DNA from: Bacillus cytotoxicus
GTDB taxonomy: Bacteria; Bacillota; Bacilli; Bacillales; Bacillaceae_G
DNA length: 64,000 bases
Direction: 5' to 3'
NCBI RefSeq assembly: GCF_023715645.1
Contig: NZ_JAMBOP010000006.1
Location: 124,001 to 188,000, forward strand
Shown: positions 17,799 to 28,371 of the stretch, piece by piece
How positions within the stretch are numbered: the stretch's first letter is position 1
How the letters are laid out: each line of letters starts with the position of its first letter
Translations under genes and position numbers: made by a program
The notes under the pieces: model-generated
Database searches by the model: none
Seen by the model: only the letters and a program-made list of their open reading frames with translations
Told to the model about the DNA's origin: nothing

Positions 17799-19595
17799 AT
17801 GGGGAACAGAATTCCCGAGGAAGTTGTAGAACAAATTCGTACATCATCAGATATTGTTGAAGTGATTGGTGAATATGTGCAGCTAAAAAAACAAGGTCGA
17901 AATTATTTTGGGCTTTGTCCTTTCCATGGCGAAAACTCACCGTCGTTTTCTGTTTCCGCTGATAAGCAAATTTTTCATTGCTTCGGATGTGGAGAAGGGG
18001 GAAATGCATTTTCTTTCTTAATGAAAATAGATGGACTATCTTTTCTGGAAGCTGTGCAAAAATTAGGTGAGCGAAATGGTATTCCTGTTGCTAACTTTAC
18101 ATCAGAGCTAGAGCAAACAAAAAATATATCTGATGATAGCGCGATTATGTTGCAAGCCCACGAGCTTTTGAAAAAGTATTATCATCATCTCTTAGTAAAT
18201 ACAGAAGAGGGTAAACAGCCGCTTGCGTATTTATTAGAGCGAGGTATTACAAAAGAAATGATTGCAAAGTTTGAAATTGGATACGCCACTCCTGCTTGGG
18301 ATGCAGCGGAGAAAATCTTACAAAAAAGAGGTTTTTCACTAGCTGTTATGGAGCAAGCCGGATTACTTGTTCGCAGTGAGAAGGATGGCAGTTATCATGA
18401 TCGTTTTCGTGGACGTGTGATGTTTCCAATTCATACGCTGCAAGGAAAAGTGGCTGCTTTTAGTGGACGGGCATTAGGGGATGATACTCCTAAGTATTTA
18501 AATAGTCCAGAGACACCTATTTTTCATAAAAGCAAGCTGCTATATAATTTTCATCAAGCAAGGTCATTTATTCGAAAACGAGGACAAGTTCTTCTCTTTG
18601 AAGGATATGCGGATGTTTTAGCTGCTGTGAAAAGTGGGATTGAAGAATCTGTTGCAACAATGGGAACTGCTCTAACTGAGGAACAGGCGAAGCTTTTGCG
18701 GCGCAATGTTGAAACTGTTGTTCTTTGCTATGATGGTGATAAAGCAGGACAAGAAGCAACAATGAAAGCTGGGCAATTATTATTGCAAACCGGTTGTGAA
18801 GTGAAAGTTGTCTCTATGCCAGATAAATTAGACCCTGACGAGTATGTACAGCGTTATGGAACAACAGCGTTTCAAAAACTTGTACAAGCGAGTATGAGTT
18901 TTATTGGATTTAAAATAAATTATCTTCGTTTAGGGAAAAATTTGCAAGATGAATCTGGAAAAGAAGCTTATGTGAAAAGTGTTTTAAAAGAGTTAGCGTC
19001 ATTGCAAGATGCAATGCAAGCAGAATCGTACTTGAAGGCATTGTCACAGGAATTTGCTTACTCAATGGAAACACTGCTGGGGCAATTGCACCAATATCGC
19101 AAAGAACAAAAGGTGCAGCAAAAACAGATAAAGCCAATTGCACAGCCTTCTCAAATTGTTCATGTGAAGCCGAAATTTTCTGGTTTTGAAAGAGCTGAAA
19201 GAGAGCTCATTTATCACATGTTGCAGAGTGAAGATATCGCTTTTCGTATCGAACCTCATATAGAAGATTTTCATACAGAAGAACATAAAGGGATTTTATA
19301 TGAGCTATACGCATATTATGAAAAGGGAAATGAACCGTCAGTCGCAAACTTTCTAAGTTGGCTTTCTGATGAAAAGCTGAGAAACATTGTAACTAATATT
19401 TCAACAGATGAAATGATTAATCCAGAGTTCTCTGAAGAGCTGCTTCATGGCGATGTAGACGCGCTGCGTCGGCAGAAGCAAAGGTTAAAGAAAATGGAAA
19501 ATATTATTATGCTAAAGCAAATGGAAAAAGAAGATCATGTAGCAGCAGCGCGATTTTTCCAAGAATATTTGCAAAAACGAAAAGCAAAAAAATAG
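17799..19595 (+). CDS. dnaG: DNA primase
   Basis: DnaG synthesises RNA primers at the replication fork. The 598-residue protein has the N-terminal zinc finger (CPFHGENSPSF...CFGCGEGG, about 40-68), the TOPRIM core with LFEGYADVLA near 266-275 and YDGDKAG near 308, and a C-terminal DnaB-binding region. GGAGATGGAG precedes the ATG. It begins the macromolecular-synthesis operon with sigA. Confidence 0.97.
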   Translation: MGNRIPEEVVEQIRTSSDIVEVIGEYVQLKKQGRNYFGLCPFHGENSPSFSVSADKQIFHCFGCGEGGNAFSFLMKIDGLSFLEAVQKLGERNGIPVANFTSELEQTKNISDDSAIMLQAHELLKKYYHHLLVNTEEGKQPLAYLLERGITKEMIAKFEIGYATPAWDAAEKILQKRGFSLAVMEQAGLLVRSEKDGSYHDRFRGRVMFPIHTLQGKVAAFSGRALGDDTPKYLNSPETPIFHKSKLLYNFHQARSFIRKRGQVLLFEGYADVLAAVKSGIEESVATMGTALTEEQAKLLRRNVETVVLCYDGDKAGQEATMKAGQLLLQTGCEVKVVSMPDKLDPDEYVQRYGTTAFQKLVQASMSFIGFKINYLRLGKNLQDESGKEAYVKSVLKELASLQDAMQAESYLKALSQEFAYSMETLLGQLHQYRKEQKVQQKQIKPIAQPSQIVHVKPKFSGFERAERELIYHMLQSEDIAFRIEPHIEDFHTEEHKGILYELYAYYEKGNEPSVANFLSWLSDEKLRNIVTNISTDEMINPEFSEELLHGDVDALRRQKQRLKKMENIIMLKQMEKEDHVAAARFFQEYLQKRKAKK

Positions 19596-19654
19596 CTTTT
19601 TGTATAAAAACTTACTATAATCATTGTTTGTATCTCGCGTAAGGAGGGGAACAA

Positions 19655-20773
19655 ATGGCTGATAAACCAGCTCGTTCTAAACAAATTGAAACTGATATGA
19701 CACTTGAGCAAGTGAAAGAACAACTCACAGAGCTCGGAAAAAAACGTGGCGTTCTTACATATGAAGAGATAGCAGAACGCATGAGCGGATTTGATATTGA
19801 ATCCGAACAAATGGATGAATATTATGAATATTTAGGTGAACAAGGAATCGACTTAGTTGGCGATAGCGATGAAGATCCAAATACTCGTCAATTAGCTAAA
19901 ACAGAAGAATTTGACTTAAATGATTTAAGTGTACCACCAGGTGTGAAAATTAATGATCCTGTTCGTATGTACTTAAAAGAAATTGGTCGTGTTGACTTAC
20001 TATCTGCTGAAGAAGAAATTGCTCTTGCCAAACGTATTGAAGAAGGCGACGAAGAAGCGAAACGCCGCCTTGCAGAAGCAAACTTACGTCTGGTTGTAAG
20101 TATTGCAAAACGTTATGTTGGCCGAGGTATGCTTTTCCTAGACTTAATTCAAGAAGGAAATATGGGTCTAATTAAAGCGGTTGAAAAATTTGATTACCGC
20201 AAAGGATATAAATTTAGTACGTATGCAACGTGGTGGATTCGTCAAGCAATTACACGTGCAATTGCAGACCAAGCAAGAACAATTCGTATACCAGTTCATA
20301 TGGTTGAAACAATTAATAAATTGATTCGTGTTCAACGTCAATTATTACAAGATTTGGGTCGTGAGCCATCTCCAGAAGAAATTGGTGAAGAGATGGATCT
20401 TGTTCCTGAAAAAGTACGCGAAATCTTAAAGATTGCACAAGAGCCTGTATCTCTTGAAACGCCAATTGGTGAAGAGGATGACTCTCATTTAGGTGATTTT
20501 ATTGAAGACCAAGAAGCAACATCTCCTGCAGACCATGCAGCATATGAATTATTAAAAGAACAATTAGAAGATGTACTAGATACATTAACAGATCGTGAAG
20601 AAAATGTTCTTCGTCTTCGCTTTGGTTTAGACGATGGACGAACTCGTACGCTTGAAGAAGTTGGGAAAGTATTCGGCGTTACGAGAGAGCGTATTCGTCA
20701 AATTGAAGCAAAAGCGCTCCGTAAATTAAGACATCCAAGCCGTAGCAAACGTTTGAAAGATTTCTTAGAATAG
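19655..20773 (+). CDS. sigA: RNA polymerase primary sigma factor SigA
   Basis: This is the housekeeping sigma factor. The 372-residue protein has region 1.1 (reduced), region 1.2 ([11 protein letters not shown]), region 2 ([16 protein letters not shown] to [15 protein letters not shown]) and region 4 with the [20 protein letters not shown]. The RBS AAGGAGGGG is near-perfect. It is followed by a strong terminator. Confidence 0.98.
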   Translation: MADKPARSKQIETDMTLEQVKEQLTELGKKRGVLTYEEIAERMSGFDIESEQMDEYYEYLGEQGIDLVGDSDEDPNTRQLAKTEEFDLNDLSVPPGVKINDPVRMYLKEIGRVDLLSAEEEIALAKRIEEGDEEAKRRLAEANLRLVVSIAKRYVGRGMLFLDLIQEGNMGLIKAVEKFDYRKGYKFSTYATWWIRQAITRAIADQARTIRIPVHMVETINKLIRVQRQLLQDLGREPSPEEIGEEMDLVPEKVREILKIAQEPVSLETPIGEEDDSHLGDFIEDQEATSPADHAAYELLKEQLEDVLDTLTDREENVLRLRFGLDDGRTRTLEEVGKVFGVTRERIRQIEAKALRKLRHPSRSKRLKDFLE

Positions 20774-20783
20774 AGCCTTGTGT

Positions 20784-20820
20784 AAAGTTTACTTCATGAA
20801 TGTGAAGTAAACTTTTTTCT
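20784..20820 (+). terminator. Terminator after sigA
   Basis: AAGTTTACTTC / GAAGTAAACTT stem followed by TTTTTCTTTT. Confidence 0.9.
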
Positions 20821-21158
20821 TTTGTTAATTTTTATTAAATTTTATTTGTCAGTAGCAATTACAATTCTTGTAATTTATTTTACAGAATTGTCTTTTGATT
20901 TGCAAATGGTCATTTTTCAATTTTTCGATCAATTTCGCGTATTCCTAACAAAAATATTTGGCGAATGTAACTGTTTATGATGAGAAAAGAGGATATTTAG
21001 CAAAAAATCACGTGAATTTGTAGCGGTGTCATTAATTGAATATACGGAATATTTTTTACTTATTACAGTTTGGTCTTTTCTGGTAGATTATTTTCAAGTA
21101 CAATAGAAATGACTGAATCATCAAACTATTAGGGGATATAGAGGGGGAAAAAGAAAAC
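20821..21158. other. sigA-cccA intergenic region
   Basis: This AT-rich stretch of about 340 bp has no ORF or repeat that I recognise. It should hold the cccA promoter, but no -35/-10 pair stands out. The last bases carry the cccA RBS AGAGGGGG. Confidence 0.5.
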
Positions 21159-21518
21159 ATGAAGCGTAATCCGTTAATTCCATTTGCTCTTATTGCTGTA
21201 TTGGGAATCATTGTTATGTTTGGATTTTCATTTGAAGGCTTGCATAAATCAAAGGAACTGGCTGACGCGAAGAAAAACGGGGGGAAAACGACACAAACAG
21301 CTGCAAAACCAGAAGAAATTGTAAAACAAAGTTGTGTAAGTTGTCATGGTGATCAATTGCAGGGGGCGGTTGGTCCTAATTTACAAAAAGTTGGTGGTAA
21401 GCTCTCGAAAGATCAAATCCAAGAAGTGATTGTAAAAGGAAAAGGAAATATGCCACCAGGTATTATTCCAGCGGATCAAGCATCTAAAGTAGCGGATTGG
21501 TTATCAAAGAAAAAATAA
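21159..21518 (+). CDS. cccA: Cytochrome c-550, membrane-anchored
   Basis: The 119-residue protein has one N-terminal transmembrane anchor (about 7-25), a Lys-rich linker and a c-type haem domain outside the membrane. The haem site CVSCH is at 59-63 and the axial Met is probably in GNMPPG near 97. It carries electrons in the respiratory chain. Haem attachment by the Res system is family knowledge. Confidence 0.94.
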   Translation: MKRNPLIPFALIAVLGIIVMFGFSFEGLHKSKELADAKKNGGKTTQTAAKPEEIVKQSCVSCHGDQLQGAVGPNLQKVGGKLSKDQIQEVIVKGKGNMPPGIIPADQASKVADWLSKKK

Positions 21519-21534
21519 TAGTGGATTACATAGT

Positions 21535-21566
21535 AGCTCTTTACGCCTAAGTAAAGGGCTTTTTTG
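21535..21566 (+). terminator. Terminator after cccA
   Basis: AGCTCTTTAC / GTAAAGGGCT stem followed by TTTTTTG. Confidence 0.85.
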
Positions 21567-21584
21567 TATTCCATTTAAAAATAT

Positions 21585-21780
21585 ATAAATCCTATTTGAC
21601 TTTCCAACATACAAGTCACTGCTATGCCAAGCAAAAAGCACCCTGCTACTTTTTTTCCTCTATGTTTGAATATCGCATGTGGCAGAAAAAGGACCTGACT
21701 GCTTCTACGCATGGCCAGAAGCTCTCGCTCACTTAAAAAGAAAAGGGTTTTATGTCAATTTTTTAACTTGGATATATAAA
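21585..21780 (-). repeat. bcr1-like repeat, reverse copy
   Basis: It runs between ATAAA at both ends (TTTAT in the repeat orientation). The core GGACCTGACTGCTTCTACGC and GGCCAGAAGCTCTCGC are diagnostic. It fills most of the cccA-trmK gap. Confidence 0.75.
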
Positions 21781-21881
21781 AATGGCTTATAAGCTTAGTA
21801 AAATGATTTATATACTTGCAATCACAACTATAAATTCTTTATCATGGAGACAGACTGAAAGAGAAGGAGCAATTGAAATAA

Positions 21882-22589
21882 ATGAATGAAGTAAAGCTTT
21901 CAAAACGATTAGAAGAAGTGGCACTTGAAATTCCAGCAGGTGCTACTGTCGCAGATATTGGTTCGGATCATGCTTATTTACCTTGCTATACAATTTTACA
22001 TCATATTGCCGTGCAGGCAGTTGCAGGAGAGGTTGTAGAAGGCCCATTTCGTTCTGCGCAAGCTACAGTAGCAGAATGTGGATTGCAAGATAAAGTGAGT
22101 GTGCGTAAAGGGAATGGTTTAGAAGTCATCGCGCCGGGTGAAGTAGATGTAATTACAATTGCGGGTATGGGTGGTGCGTTAATTCGTGATATTCTAGAAA
22201 ATGGAAAAGAGAAATTGGAAGGTGTAACGCGTTTAATTTTACAACCAAACATCGCCACGCATCATATTCGTGAATGGTTTATTGAGAATGGTTGGGAATT
22301 AATAAAAGAAAAAATCGTAAAAGAAGACGGGAAGATTTACGAAATTTTAGTAGGAGAACAGGGCGATGTTCTAGCACCCTACAAAGAGAAAAAAGAAGAA
22401 GCTTTATTCATGGGACCATTTTTAATGAAAGAGAAAAATAAAGTGTTTGTAGAAAAGTGGGAAAGTGAACGTAAAAACTTTGAGAATATTTGTAAGCAAT
22501 TAGAACGTGCCGCAGAAACAGAAGAGACAAAAGCGAAACGTGAAGAAGTATTAGAAAAGGTCCGTATGATTGAGGAGGTTTTATCGTGA
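21882..22589 (+). CDS. trmK: tRNA (adenine-22-N1)-methyltransferase
   Basis: TrmK (YqfN) makes m1A22 in bacterial tRNAs. The 235-residue protein has the SAM-binding motif VADIGSDHAYLP (about 24-35) and ITIAGMGGALI (about 91-101). GAAGGAG lies 15 bases upstream, slightly far. The stop overlaps the yqfO start, so the two are coupled. Confidence 0.94.
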   Translation: MNEVKLSKRLEEVALEIPAGATVADIGSDHAYLPCYTILHHIAVQAVAGEVVEGPFRSAQATVAECGLQDKVSVRKGNGLEVIAPGEVDVITIAGMGGALIRDILENGKEKLEGVTRLILQPNIATHHIREWFIENGWELIKEKIVKEDGKIYEILVGEQGDVLAPYKEKKEEALFMGPFLMKEKNKVFVEKWESERKNFENICKQLERAAETEETKAKREEVLEKVRMIEEVLS

Positions 22590-23707
22590 GTAAAACACCT
22601 AATGGATACGAAATCATTTCTTTGTTTGAAAGCATGTACCCGAAACATTTAGCAGTCGAGGGTGATAAAGTTGGATTGCAAATTGGTGCATTAAATAAAC
22701 CGGTAGAGAATGTGTTAATTGCGCTTGATGTAACAGAAGAAGTTGTACAAGAAGCAATTGAAAAAGGGGTAAATTTAATTATTGCCCATCATCCGCTTAT
22801 TTTTAATCCGCTTAAAGCAATACATACAGAGCAAGCGTACGGGCGTATTATTGAAATGTGTATAAAAAACGATCTAGCAGTTTATGCTGCTCATACAAAT
22901 GTTGATATCGCAAAAGGTGGTGTGAACGATTTGTTGGCAGATGCTTTAGGATTGCAGGAAACAGAGGTGCTTGTTCCTACTTATACAGAAGAAATGAAAA
23001 AGCTAGTTGTATTTGTTCCTTCTTCGCATGCAGAAATAGTACGTCAAGCAATTGGTGATGCAGGAGCAGGATATATCGGCAATTATAGTCATTGTACGTT
23101 TAATAGTGAAGGTAAGGGTACATTTTTACCACAAGAAGGGACGAATCCGTATATCGGAGAGGCAGGGCGTTTAGAACAAGTGGAAGAAGTTCGCATTGAA
23201 ACGATTATCCCGGCATCGTTGCAACATAAAATTATGAAGGCAATGCTTCGCGCACACCCGTATGAAGAAGTAGCATACGATATTTATCCGCTAGAAAACA
23301 AAGGTGAAACGTTGGGGCTTGGGAAAATTGGCTATTTGCCGCAAGAAATGACATTACAACAATTTGCGGAACATGTGAAACAATCCCTTGATGTAAAGGG
23401 AGCTCGTGTTGTTGGTAACTTACAGCAAACGGTGCAGAAAATAGCCGTACTTGGCGGAGACGGAAATAAGTATATAAAGCAAGCGAAGTTTAAAGGGGCA
23501 GACGTATATGTAACGGGAGATATGTATTATCACGTTGCGCATGACGCGATGATGCTCGGATTAAATATTGTAGACCCAGGGCATAACGTGGAAAAAGTAA
23601 TGAAAAAAGGTGTACAAAAACAATTACAAGAAAAAGTGGATGAGAAAAAATTTACTGCGCGTATTCATGCTTCAGAATTACATACAGATCCATTTACATT
23701 TGTATAA
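22586..23707 (+). CDS. yqfO: Nif3-like dinuclear metal centre protein
   Basis: The 373-residue protein is the long Nif3 form: metal-binding halves with AHHPLIFNP (about 66-74) and AAHTNVD (about 104-110), plus the inserted PII-like/CutA-like domain in the middle (about 130-240), and HNVEKVM near the end. It forms hexamers; the substrate is unsettled, with roles proposed in GTP cyclohydrolase-like chemistry. The start is GTG at 22586 with GAGGAGG upstream, overlapping trmK. Confidence 0.92.
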   Translation: MSKTPNGYEIISLFESMYPKHLAVEGDKVGLQIGALNKPVENVLIALDVTEEVVQEAIEKGVNLIIAHHPLIFNPLKAIHTEQAYGRIIEMCIKNDLAVYAAHTNVDIAKGGVNDLLADALGLQETEVLVPTYTEEMKKLVVFVPSSHAEIVRQAIGDAGAGYIGNYSHCTFNSEGKGTFLPQEGTNPYIGEAGRLEQVEEVRIETIIPASLQHKIMKAMLRAHPYEEVAYDIYPLENKGETLGLGKIGYLPQEMTLQQFAEHVKQSLDVKGARVVGNLQQTVQKIAVLGGDGNKYIKQAKFKGADVYVTGDMYYHVAHDAMMLGLNIVDPGHNVEKVMKKGVQKQLQEKVDEKKFTARIHASELHTDPFTFV

Positions 23708-23709
23708 AG

Positions 23710-23749
23710 TAAAATCCGTTATCTGAGGAGATAACGGATTTTGCTTTTT
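23710..23749. terminator. Bidirectional terminator between yqfO and ispH
   Basis: AAAATCCGTTATCT / AGATAACGGATTTT stem with A and T tracts on both sides; the genes converge on it. Confidence 0.85.
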
Positions 23750-23762
23750 GGTCTCAAAACCT

Positions 23763-24719
23763 TCACTGATGGAAGGAGGGTTTTACTTTAACTTTCGGTA
23801 AGATTTTTTGTAATGGTACGTTTCGCTTACGCTCCCATGTTGCAGGGTTTGTTGGATCGTACTGTTCAAAAAAGGCAATTACTTCTTTTGTAATCGGTGT
23901 TGGTGTAGAAGCGCCTGCTGTAATAGCGACTGTTTCTACGCCTTGTAGCCATTCTAATTGGATTTCACTTACATCGGCAACGCGGAATGCTTTTGTGCTA
24001 GCAATTTCTTCAGATACTTGTGCAAGGCGGTTAGAGTTATTGCTTTTTGGATCACCAACAACGATTGTTAAATCAGCAGCATTTGCTTGTTTGGCAACGG
24101 CTTCTTGGCGCACTTGCGTAGCAAGACAAATTTCTTTATGAAACTCTGCTGTTGGAAACTTTTCTTGAATTTTTCCCATAATATGTTGAACATCCCATTG
24201 ACTCATCGTCGTTTGGTTTGTAACTAAAATCTTTTCTGTTGGAATGGTAAGTGCTTCAAGATCTGCTTCCTTTTCGATAAGGTGGACAATATCCGGAGCA
24301 ATCCCGACTGCACCTTCAGGCTCAGGGTGTCCTTTCTTACCGATATAAATAATATGGTAGCCTTCTGCTTTTTTTGCTTCAATTAAGTTGTGTGTTTTTG
24401 TAACGTCAGGACATGTTGCATCAATTGTTGTTAAGCCTTTTTCCTTAGCACGTTGTTTTACTTCAGGAGATACACCGTGAGCTGTAAAAATAACAGTTCC
24501 AGACTCAATTTTTTCTAAAATATCTAAGCGGCTTGGGCCATCAAGCGTAATGATGCCATCTTCCTCAAATGCATCTGTTACATGTTTGTTATGGACAATC
24601 ATGCCTAAAATATAAATTGGTCTTGGTAATGTTTTATCGAGCGCCGCATTGCGCGCAATGACCATCGCGTCTACAACGCCGTAGCAATAGCCGCGAGGAG
24701 AAATTTTAACAATTTTCAT
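23763..24719 (-). CDS. ispH: 4-hydroxy-3-methylbut-2-enyl diphosphate reductase
   Basis: IspH is the last enzyme of the MEP isoprenoid pathway, a 4Fe-4S protein making IPP and DMAPP. The 318-residue protein has three conserved cysteines in GYCYG (about 11-15), ATCPDVT (about 103) and CLATQVRQ (about 200). The start at 24719 ([10 protein letters not shown]) has AAAGGAGCGG upstream; the longer frame to 24803 is rejected. ispG of the same pathway is also in this window. Confidence 0.96.
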   Translation of the reverse strand: MKIVKISPRGYCYGVVDAMVIARNAALDKTLPRPIYILGMIVHNKHVTDAFEEDGIITLDGPSRLDILEKIESGTVIFTAHGVSPEVKQRAKEKGLTTIDATCPDVTKTHNLIEAKKAEGYHIIYIGKKGHPEPEGAVGIAPDIVHLIEKEADLEALTIPTEKILVTNQTTMSQWDVQHIMGKIQEKFPTAEFHKEICLATQVRQEAVAKQANAADLTIVVGDPKSNNSNRLAQVSEEIASTKAFRVADVSEIQLEWLQGVETVAITAGASTPTPITKEVIAFFEQYDPTNPATWERKRNVPLQKILPKVKVKPSFHQ

Positions 24720-24810
24720 GTAATTAATCCGCTCCTTTAAAAAAGGATTTGTTTTTATAAAGCTAATCTTTTTTATTATAAAGGAGAAGAAAGCAGATGA
24801 CAAAGAAATG

Positions 24811-25452
24811 TTATACGTATAGCTTTGGTTTAGGAGTGGTAGACTGTACGTTTTCTACTGCTTCTTCATCTTCAATTGTGATTTTAGGAGCGATTGGTTT
24901 TCTTGTAGTAGGTATTTTTTTAGATGGAGTGGAAGAGGTAACTTCGACAATTTCTGTTTGTTTTTCCTCAGTGCTTTTTCCAGATGAAAATATCTTCATG
25001 ATGCTAGGAATGTTGCGGACAATCGGACCATATTGCTGCACGACAGGACCAACGGACTGGGCCATTTGGACAACTTTTTCAACGTTATTTATCATTCCGG
25101 TAGGATCTGAAATAAAGTTCGTGAAAAAGCTGCTAATTCCACTAGGTGCGTTTCCTACTGTCCCTCGTGTTTCATCTTCTGCCATCATTTGAGTCGGTGT
25201 CATTTGTTGTTGCTGTCTCGGAGGGTACATATATGGCTGGCTTTGTTGGTATTGTGTATTTGAGTATGTTTCCGATTGTCTATAAGGGGGCATCATATAC
25301 ATATGATCTGCAGCGGGATTGCGTTTTTGAAACAATTTTGCAAGAAGCCCTTTTTTCTTAGGCATCATTGGTTGCATTTGTGTTGGGTACATGGTATGAG
25401 GATATGGAGACTGCGTGTACATTTGTTGATAGGGAGGGGGTTTCATATACAT
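24811..25452 (-). CDS. yqfQ: YqfQ-like (VrrA) Gln/Pro/Tyr-rich protein
   Basis: The 213-residue protein has a low-complexity N-terminal half rich in Pro, Tyr, Met and Gln (for example [20 protein letters not shown]), then a conserved core [17 protein letters not shown] with amphipathic helices, and a Lys/Pro/Thr-rich tail. This matches YqfQ/VrrA; in B. anthracis the vrrA repeat-length polymorphism lies in such a gene next to ispH. The function is unknown, with a spore-coat-like character suggested by composition. The RBS AAGGAGG is strong. It lies 91 bp upstream of ispH on the same strand. Confidence 0.82.
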   Translation of the reverse strand: MYMKPPPYQQMYTQSPYPHTMYPTQMQPMMPKKKGLLAKLFQKRNPAADHMYMMPPYRQSETYSNTQYQQSQPYMYPPRQQQQMTPTQMMAEDETRGTVGNAPSGISSFFTNFISDPTGMINNVEKVVQMAQSVGPVVQQYGPIVRNIPSIMKIFSSGKSTEEKQTEIVEVTSSTPSKKIPTTRKPIAPKITIEDEEAVENVQSTTPKPKLYV

Positions 25453-25543
25453 TAGGACATCCTCCTTTCTTCAATTAGGTAATATACACTACAATATGCA
25501 ATGGAGGGAAAGAAGGTTAGTTTTTCTGTAACTACTCAGTCAC

Positions 25544-25700
25544 TTTATGAAAAAAAGACAGAAAACCACTTTCTTTTTAGGTTGGCGAGAGCAACTGGCC
25601 ATGCTAGGAGCGGTCAGGTCCTTTTTCTGCCAAGGGAGAAAGCGTGGTGTATTCTGCCTAGCAGTGACGTATATGTTGGAAAATTAAATGATTATATATA
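25544..25700 (+). repeat. bcr1-like repeat, forward copy
   Basis: It begins at TTTAT, carries GGTTGGCGAGAGCAACTGG and GGAGCGGTCAGGTCC, and ends near TATATATA. It fills the yqfQ-cshB gap. Confidence 0.75.
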
Positions 25701-25786
25701 AAGATAGATTTTACCGATAGATTTCGATATAATGGTAACTTGACTGATTAATGAACGCAGTAGAAATAAGAAAGAAGGTGGAATGT

Positions 25787-27100
25787 ATGACAGTGCAAAC
25801 ATTTACACAGTATAATTTTCAACCATTTTTAATAGATGCAATTCGTGAATTACGTTTTTCAGAACCGACAGAAATTCAACAAAAGATTTTTCCGGTTGTG
25901 AAAAAGAGAGTTAGTATTATTGGGCAATCACAAACAGGATCTGGAAAAACGCATGCGTATTTACTTCCAACATTAAATCGTATTGATACAACTAGAGAAG
26001 AAGTACAACTTGTAATTACAGCTCCAACTCGTGAATTAGCGCAGCAAATTTATGAAGAAATCGTTAAGATAACAAAGTTTTGTGAAGAAGACAAAATGAT
26101 TACAGCTCGTTGTTTTATCGGTGGAACAGATAAACAACGTTCAATTGAAAAATTGAAGAAACAACCGCATGTTGTGGTGGGGACACCAGGGCGTATTAAA
26201 GATTTAGTGGAAGAACAAGCGCTATTTGTACATACGACTTCTGCAATTGTTGTCGATGAAGCAGATTTAATGCTTGATATGGGCTTTATTCATGATGTGG
26301 ATAAAATTGCAGCGCGTATGCCTAAAAATTTACAAATGCTTGTTTTCTCAGCGACAATTCCACAAAAGTTAAAACCATTTATGAAGAAATATATGGAGAA
26401 TCCAGAGCATATTCATATTAATCCAAAGCAAATAGCAGCGATTAATCTTGAACATCACCTTATTCCGTCAAGGCACCGTAATAAAGTTGAACTTGTGAAA
26501 AATCTGTTGCTGCAATATCAGCCGTATTTAGCAATCGTTTTTACGAATACAAAGAAAATGGCGGAAGACGTAGCGAAAGGTTTAACTGAACGTGGTTTAA
26601 AAGTTGGGCGTATTCACGGTGATTTATCACCGCGTGATCGTAAGAAAATGATGAAACAAATCCGTGATTTAGAATTTCAATATATTGTAGCAACAGATTT
26701 AGCTTCACGTGGTATTGATATTGAGGGGATTAGTCATGTTATTAACTACGAAATGCCATCTGATTTAGATTTCTTTATTCACCGTGTGGGCCGAACAGCG
26801 CGTGCTGGATATTCTGGTATTGCTGCAACCATTTATGACCCAGCGAATGAAGAAGCATTAGATACGTTAGAAAAGCAACGTCATATTGAATTCAAACATG
26901 TAGACTTGCGTGCGGGTGAGTTGGTTGAATTAGGACCTCGTCGCCGCCGTCAAAGCCGTAAGAAACCAAATGACGAATTATTAGATGCTATGGCACAAAA
27001 AGTTGTGAAAAAGCCTAAAAAAGTAAAGCCAAATTACAAGAAAAAGATTGAATGGGAACGCGAAAAAATTAAGAAAAAATATAACAAAAAGAAAAGATAA
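25787..27100 (+). CDS. cshB: DEAD-box RNA helicase CshB
   Basis: This is an ATP-dependent RNA helicase involved in cold adaptation and RNA decay or ribosome biogenesis. The sequence shows the Q motif (EPTEIQQ), Walker A SQTGSGKT, PTRELA, VDEADLMLD, SAT, then ASRGIDIEG and HRVGRTARAG, and a basic Lys/Arg tail. ATG at 25787 (MTVQTFTQY) follows GAAGGTGG; the upstream in-frame ATG at 25751 lacks an RBS. The protein is 437 residues. Confidence 0.95.
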   Translation: MTVQTFTQYNFQPFLIDAIRELRFSEPTEIQQKIFPVVKKRVSIIGQSQTGSGKTHAYLLPTLNRIDTTREEVQLVITAPTRELAQQIYEEIVKITKFCEEDKMITARCFIGGTDKQRSIEKLKKQPHVVVGTPGRIKDLVEEQALFVHTTSAIVVDEADLMLDMGFIHDVDKIAARMPKNLQMLVFSATIPQKLKPFMKKYMENPEHIHINPKQIAAINLEHHLIPSRHRNKVELVKNLLLQYQPYLAIVFTNTKKMAEDVAKGLTERGLKVGRIHGDLSPRDRKKMMKQIRDLEFQYIVATDLASRGIDIEGISHVINYEMPSDLDFFIHRVGRTARAGYSGIAATIYDPANEEALDTLEKQRHIEFKHVDLRAGELVELGPRRRRQSRKKPNDELLDAMAQKVVKKPKKVKPNYKKKIEWEREKIKKKYNKKKR

Positions 27101-27124
27101 GGATTATTCCTTATCTTTTTTTTG
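27095..27124 (+). terminator. Terminator after cshB
   Basis: AGATAAGGA / TCCTTATCT stem followed by eight T residues; it begins within the stop-codon region. Confidence 0.85.
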
Positions 27125-27135
27125 AGAGTCAATAT

Positions 27136-27384
27136 ATAAATCCACTTTGACTTTTCAACATCTTTGTCTAGCTTCTGTGATTCTGATCGAGCCGCCTCTG
27201 CTTTTCTTCATAAGTCGCTGCTATGCAGAATGCAACATGATTGCTACTGGCTTGCTCCTTTTGTTTAAAACTTGGCATGTGGCAAAAAAAGGCCCTGACC
27301 GCCCCTATGCACGGCCAGATGCTCTCGCCCTTCCTAAAAAGAAAAGGGGTTTTATGTCATTTTTCCATTTTGTATTTATATATA
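27136..27384 (-). repeat. bcr1-like repeat, reverse copy, longer form
   Basis: The ends are ATAAA at 27136 and TTTAT-type sequence near 27380. It has the core GGCCCTGACCGCCCCTATGC and GGCCAGATGCTCTCGCCC. It is about 50 bp longer than the copy at 33075 because of an extra segment near 27160-27210. Confidence 0.75.
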
Positions 27385-27447
27385 CAGTGTCAGATTTCTA
27401 CAAATTATGCTATCATTATAGCTATTGCATTTATAAGAGGTGATTAC

Positions 27448-28344
27448 ATGTTGAAAATTGGATCTCATGTTTCGATGAGTGGAAAGAAAATGTTATTAGC
27501 AGCAAGTGAAGAAGCTGTGTCATACGGTGCCACAACGTTTATGATCTATACAGGAGCACCGCAAAATACGAGAAGAAAACCAATTGAAGAGTTAAATATA
27601 GAAGCTGGACGTAAACATATGGAATTGCATGGGATTGAAGAAATCATCGTTCATGCACCGTATATCATTAATATTGGTAACACAATAAAACCTGAAACAT
27701 TCCAACTAGGTGTTGATTTTCTAAGCATGGAAATTGAAAGAACATCAGCATTAGGTGTTGCAAAGCAAATTGTACTTCATCCTGGAGCTCATGTTGGAGC
27801 AGGTGCAGATGCAGGAATCCAAAAAATTATTGAAGGGTTAAATGAAGCATTAACAACGGACCAAACCGTAAACATTGCACTAGAAACAATGGCTGGAAAA
27901 GGAACAGAGTGTGGACGTAGCTTTGAAGAGCTTGCGAGAATTATTGATGGTGTGACACATAATGAGAAATTATCAGTTTGCTTCGATACATGTCATACGC
28001 ATGATGCTGGTTATGATATCGTTAATGATTTCGACGGCGTTTTAAACGAGTTTGATAAAATTGTAGGTATTGATCGTTTACAAGTATTACACATTAATGA
28101 TAGCAAGAATGAGCGTGGTGCAGGAAAAGACCGTCATGAAAATATCGGTTTCGGTCATATTGGTTATAAAACGTTACATCACATTGTACATCATCCCCAA
28201 TTACAGCATGTACCGAAAATTCTTGAAACACCATATGTAGGTGAAGATAAAAACGATAAAAAGCCACCTTATAAATTTGAAATTGAAATGTTAAAAAACG
28301 GTGTGTTTGATGAAGAGATTCTTCAGAAAATTAAAGGACAATAA
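27448..28344 (+). CDS. nfo: Endonuclease IV (AP endonuclease)
   Basis: Nfo cuts DNA at abasic sites in base excision repair and acts in spores. The 298-residue TIM-barrel protein has the family zinc ligands in [58 protein letters not shown]. The ATG at 27448 (MLKIGSHVS) follows AGAGGTG; the longer frame to 27241 lies in the bcr1 repeat and is rejected. Confidence 0.96.
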   Translation: MLKIGSHVSMSGKKMLLAASEEAVSYGATTFMIYTGAPQNTRRKPIEELNIEAGRKHMELHGIEEIIVHAPYIINIGNTIKPETFQLGVDFLSMEIERTSALGVAKQIVLHPGAHVGAGADAGIQKIIEGLNEALTTDQTVNIALETMAGKGTECGRSFEELARIIDGVTHNEKLSVCFDTCHTHDAGYDIVNDFDGVLNEFDKIVGIDRLQVLHINDSKNERGAGKDRHENIGFGHIGYKTLHHIVHHPQLQHVPKILETPYVGEDKNDKKPPYKFEIEMLKNGVFDEEILQKIKGQ

Positions 28345-28371
28345 AAAAGGGGGAAATCCCCTTTTTTATTT
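28343..28371. terminator. Bidirectional terminator between nfo and yqfT
   Basis: AAAAAAGGGGG / CCCCTTTTTT stem separates the convergent genes. Confidence 0.85.

Noticed and set aside
27147-27443. Open frames across bcr1 repeats (also near 25501, 39026 and 59664)
   Set aside because: They coincide with the repeat, share its degenerate sequence and differ between copies; not genes.
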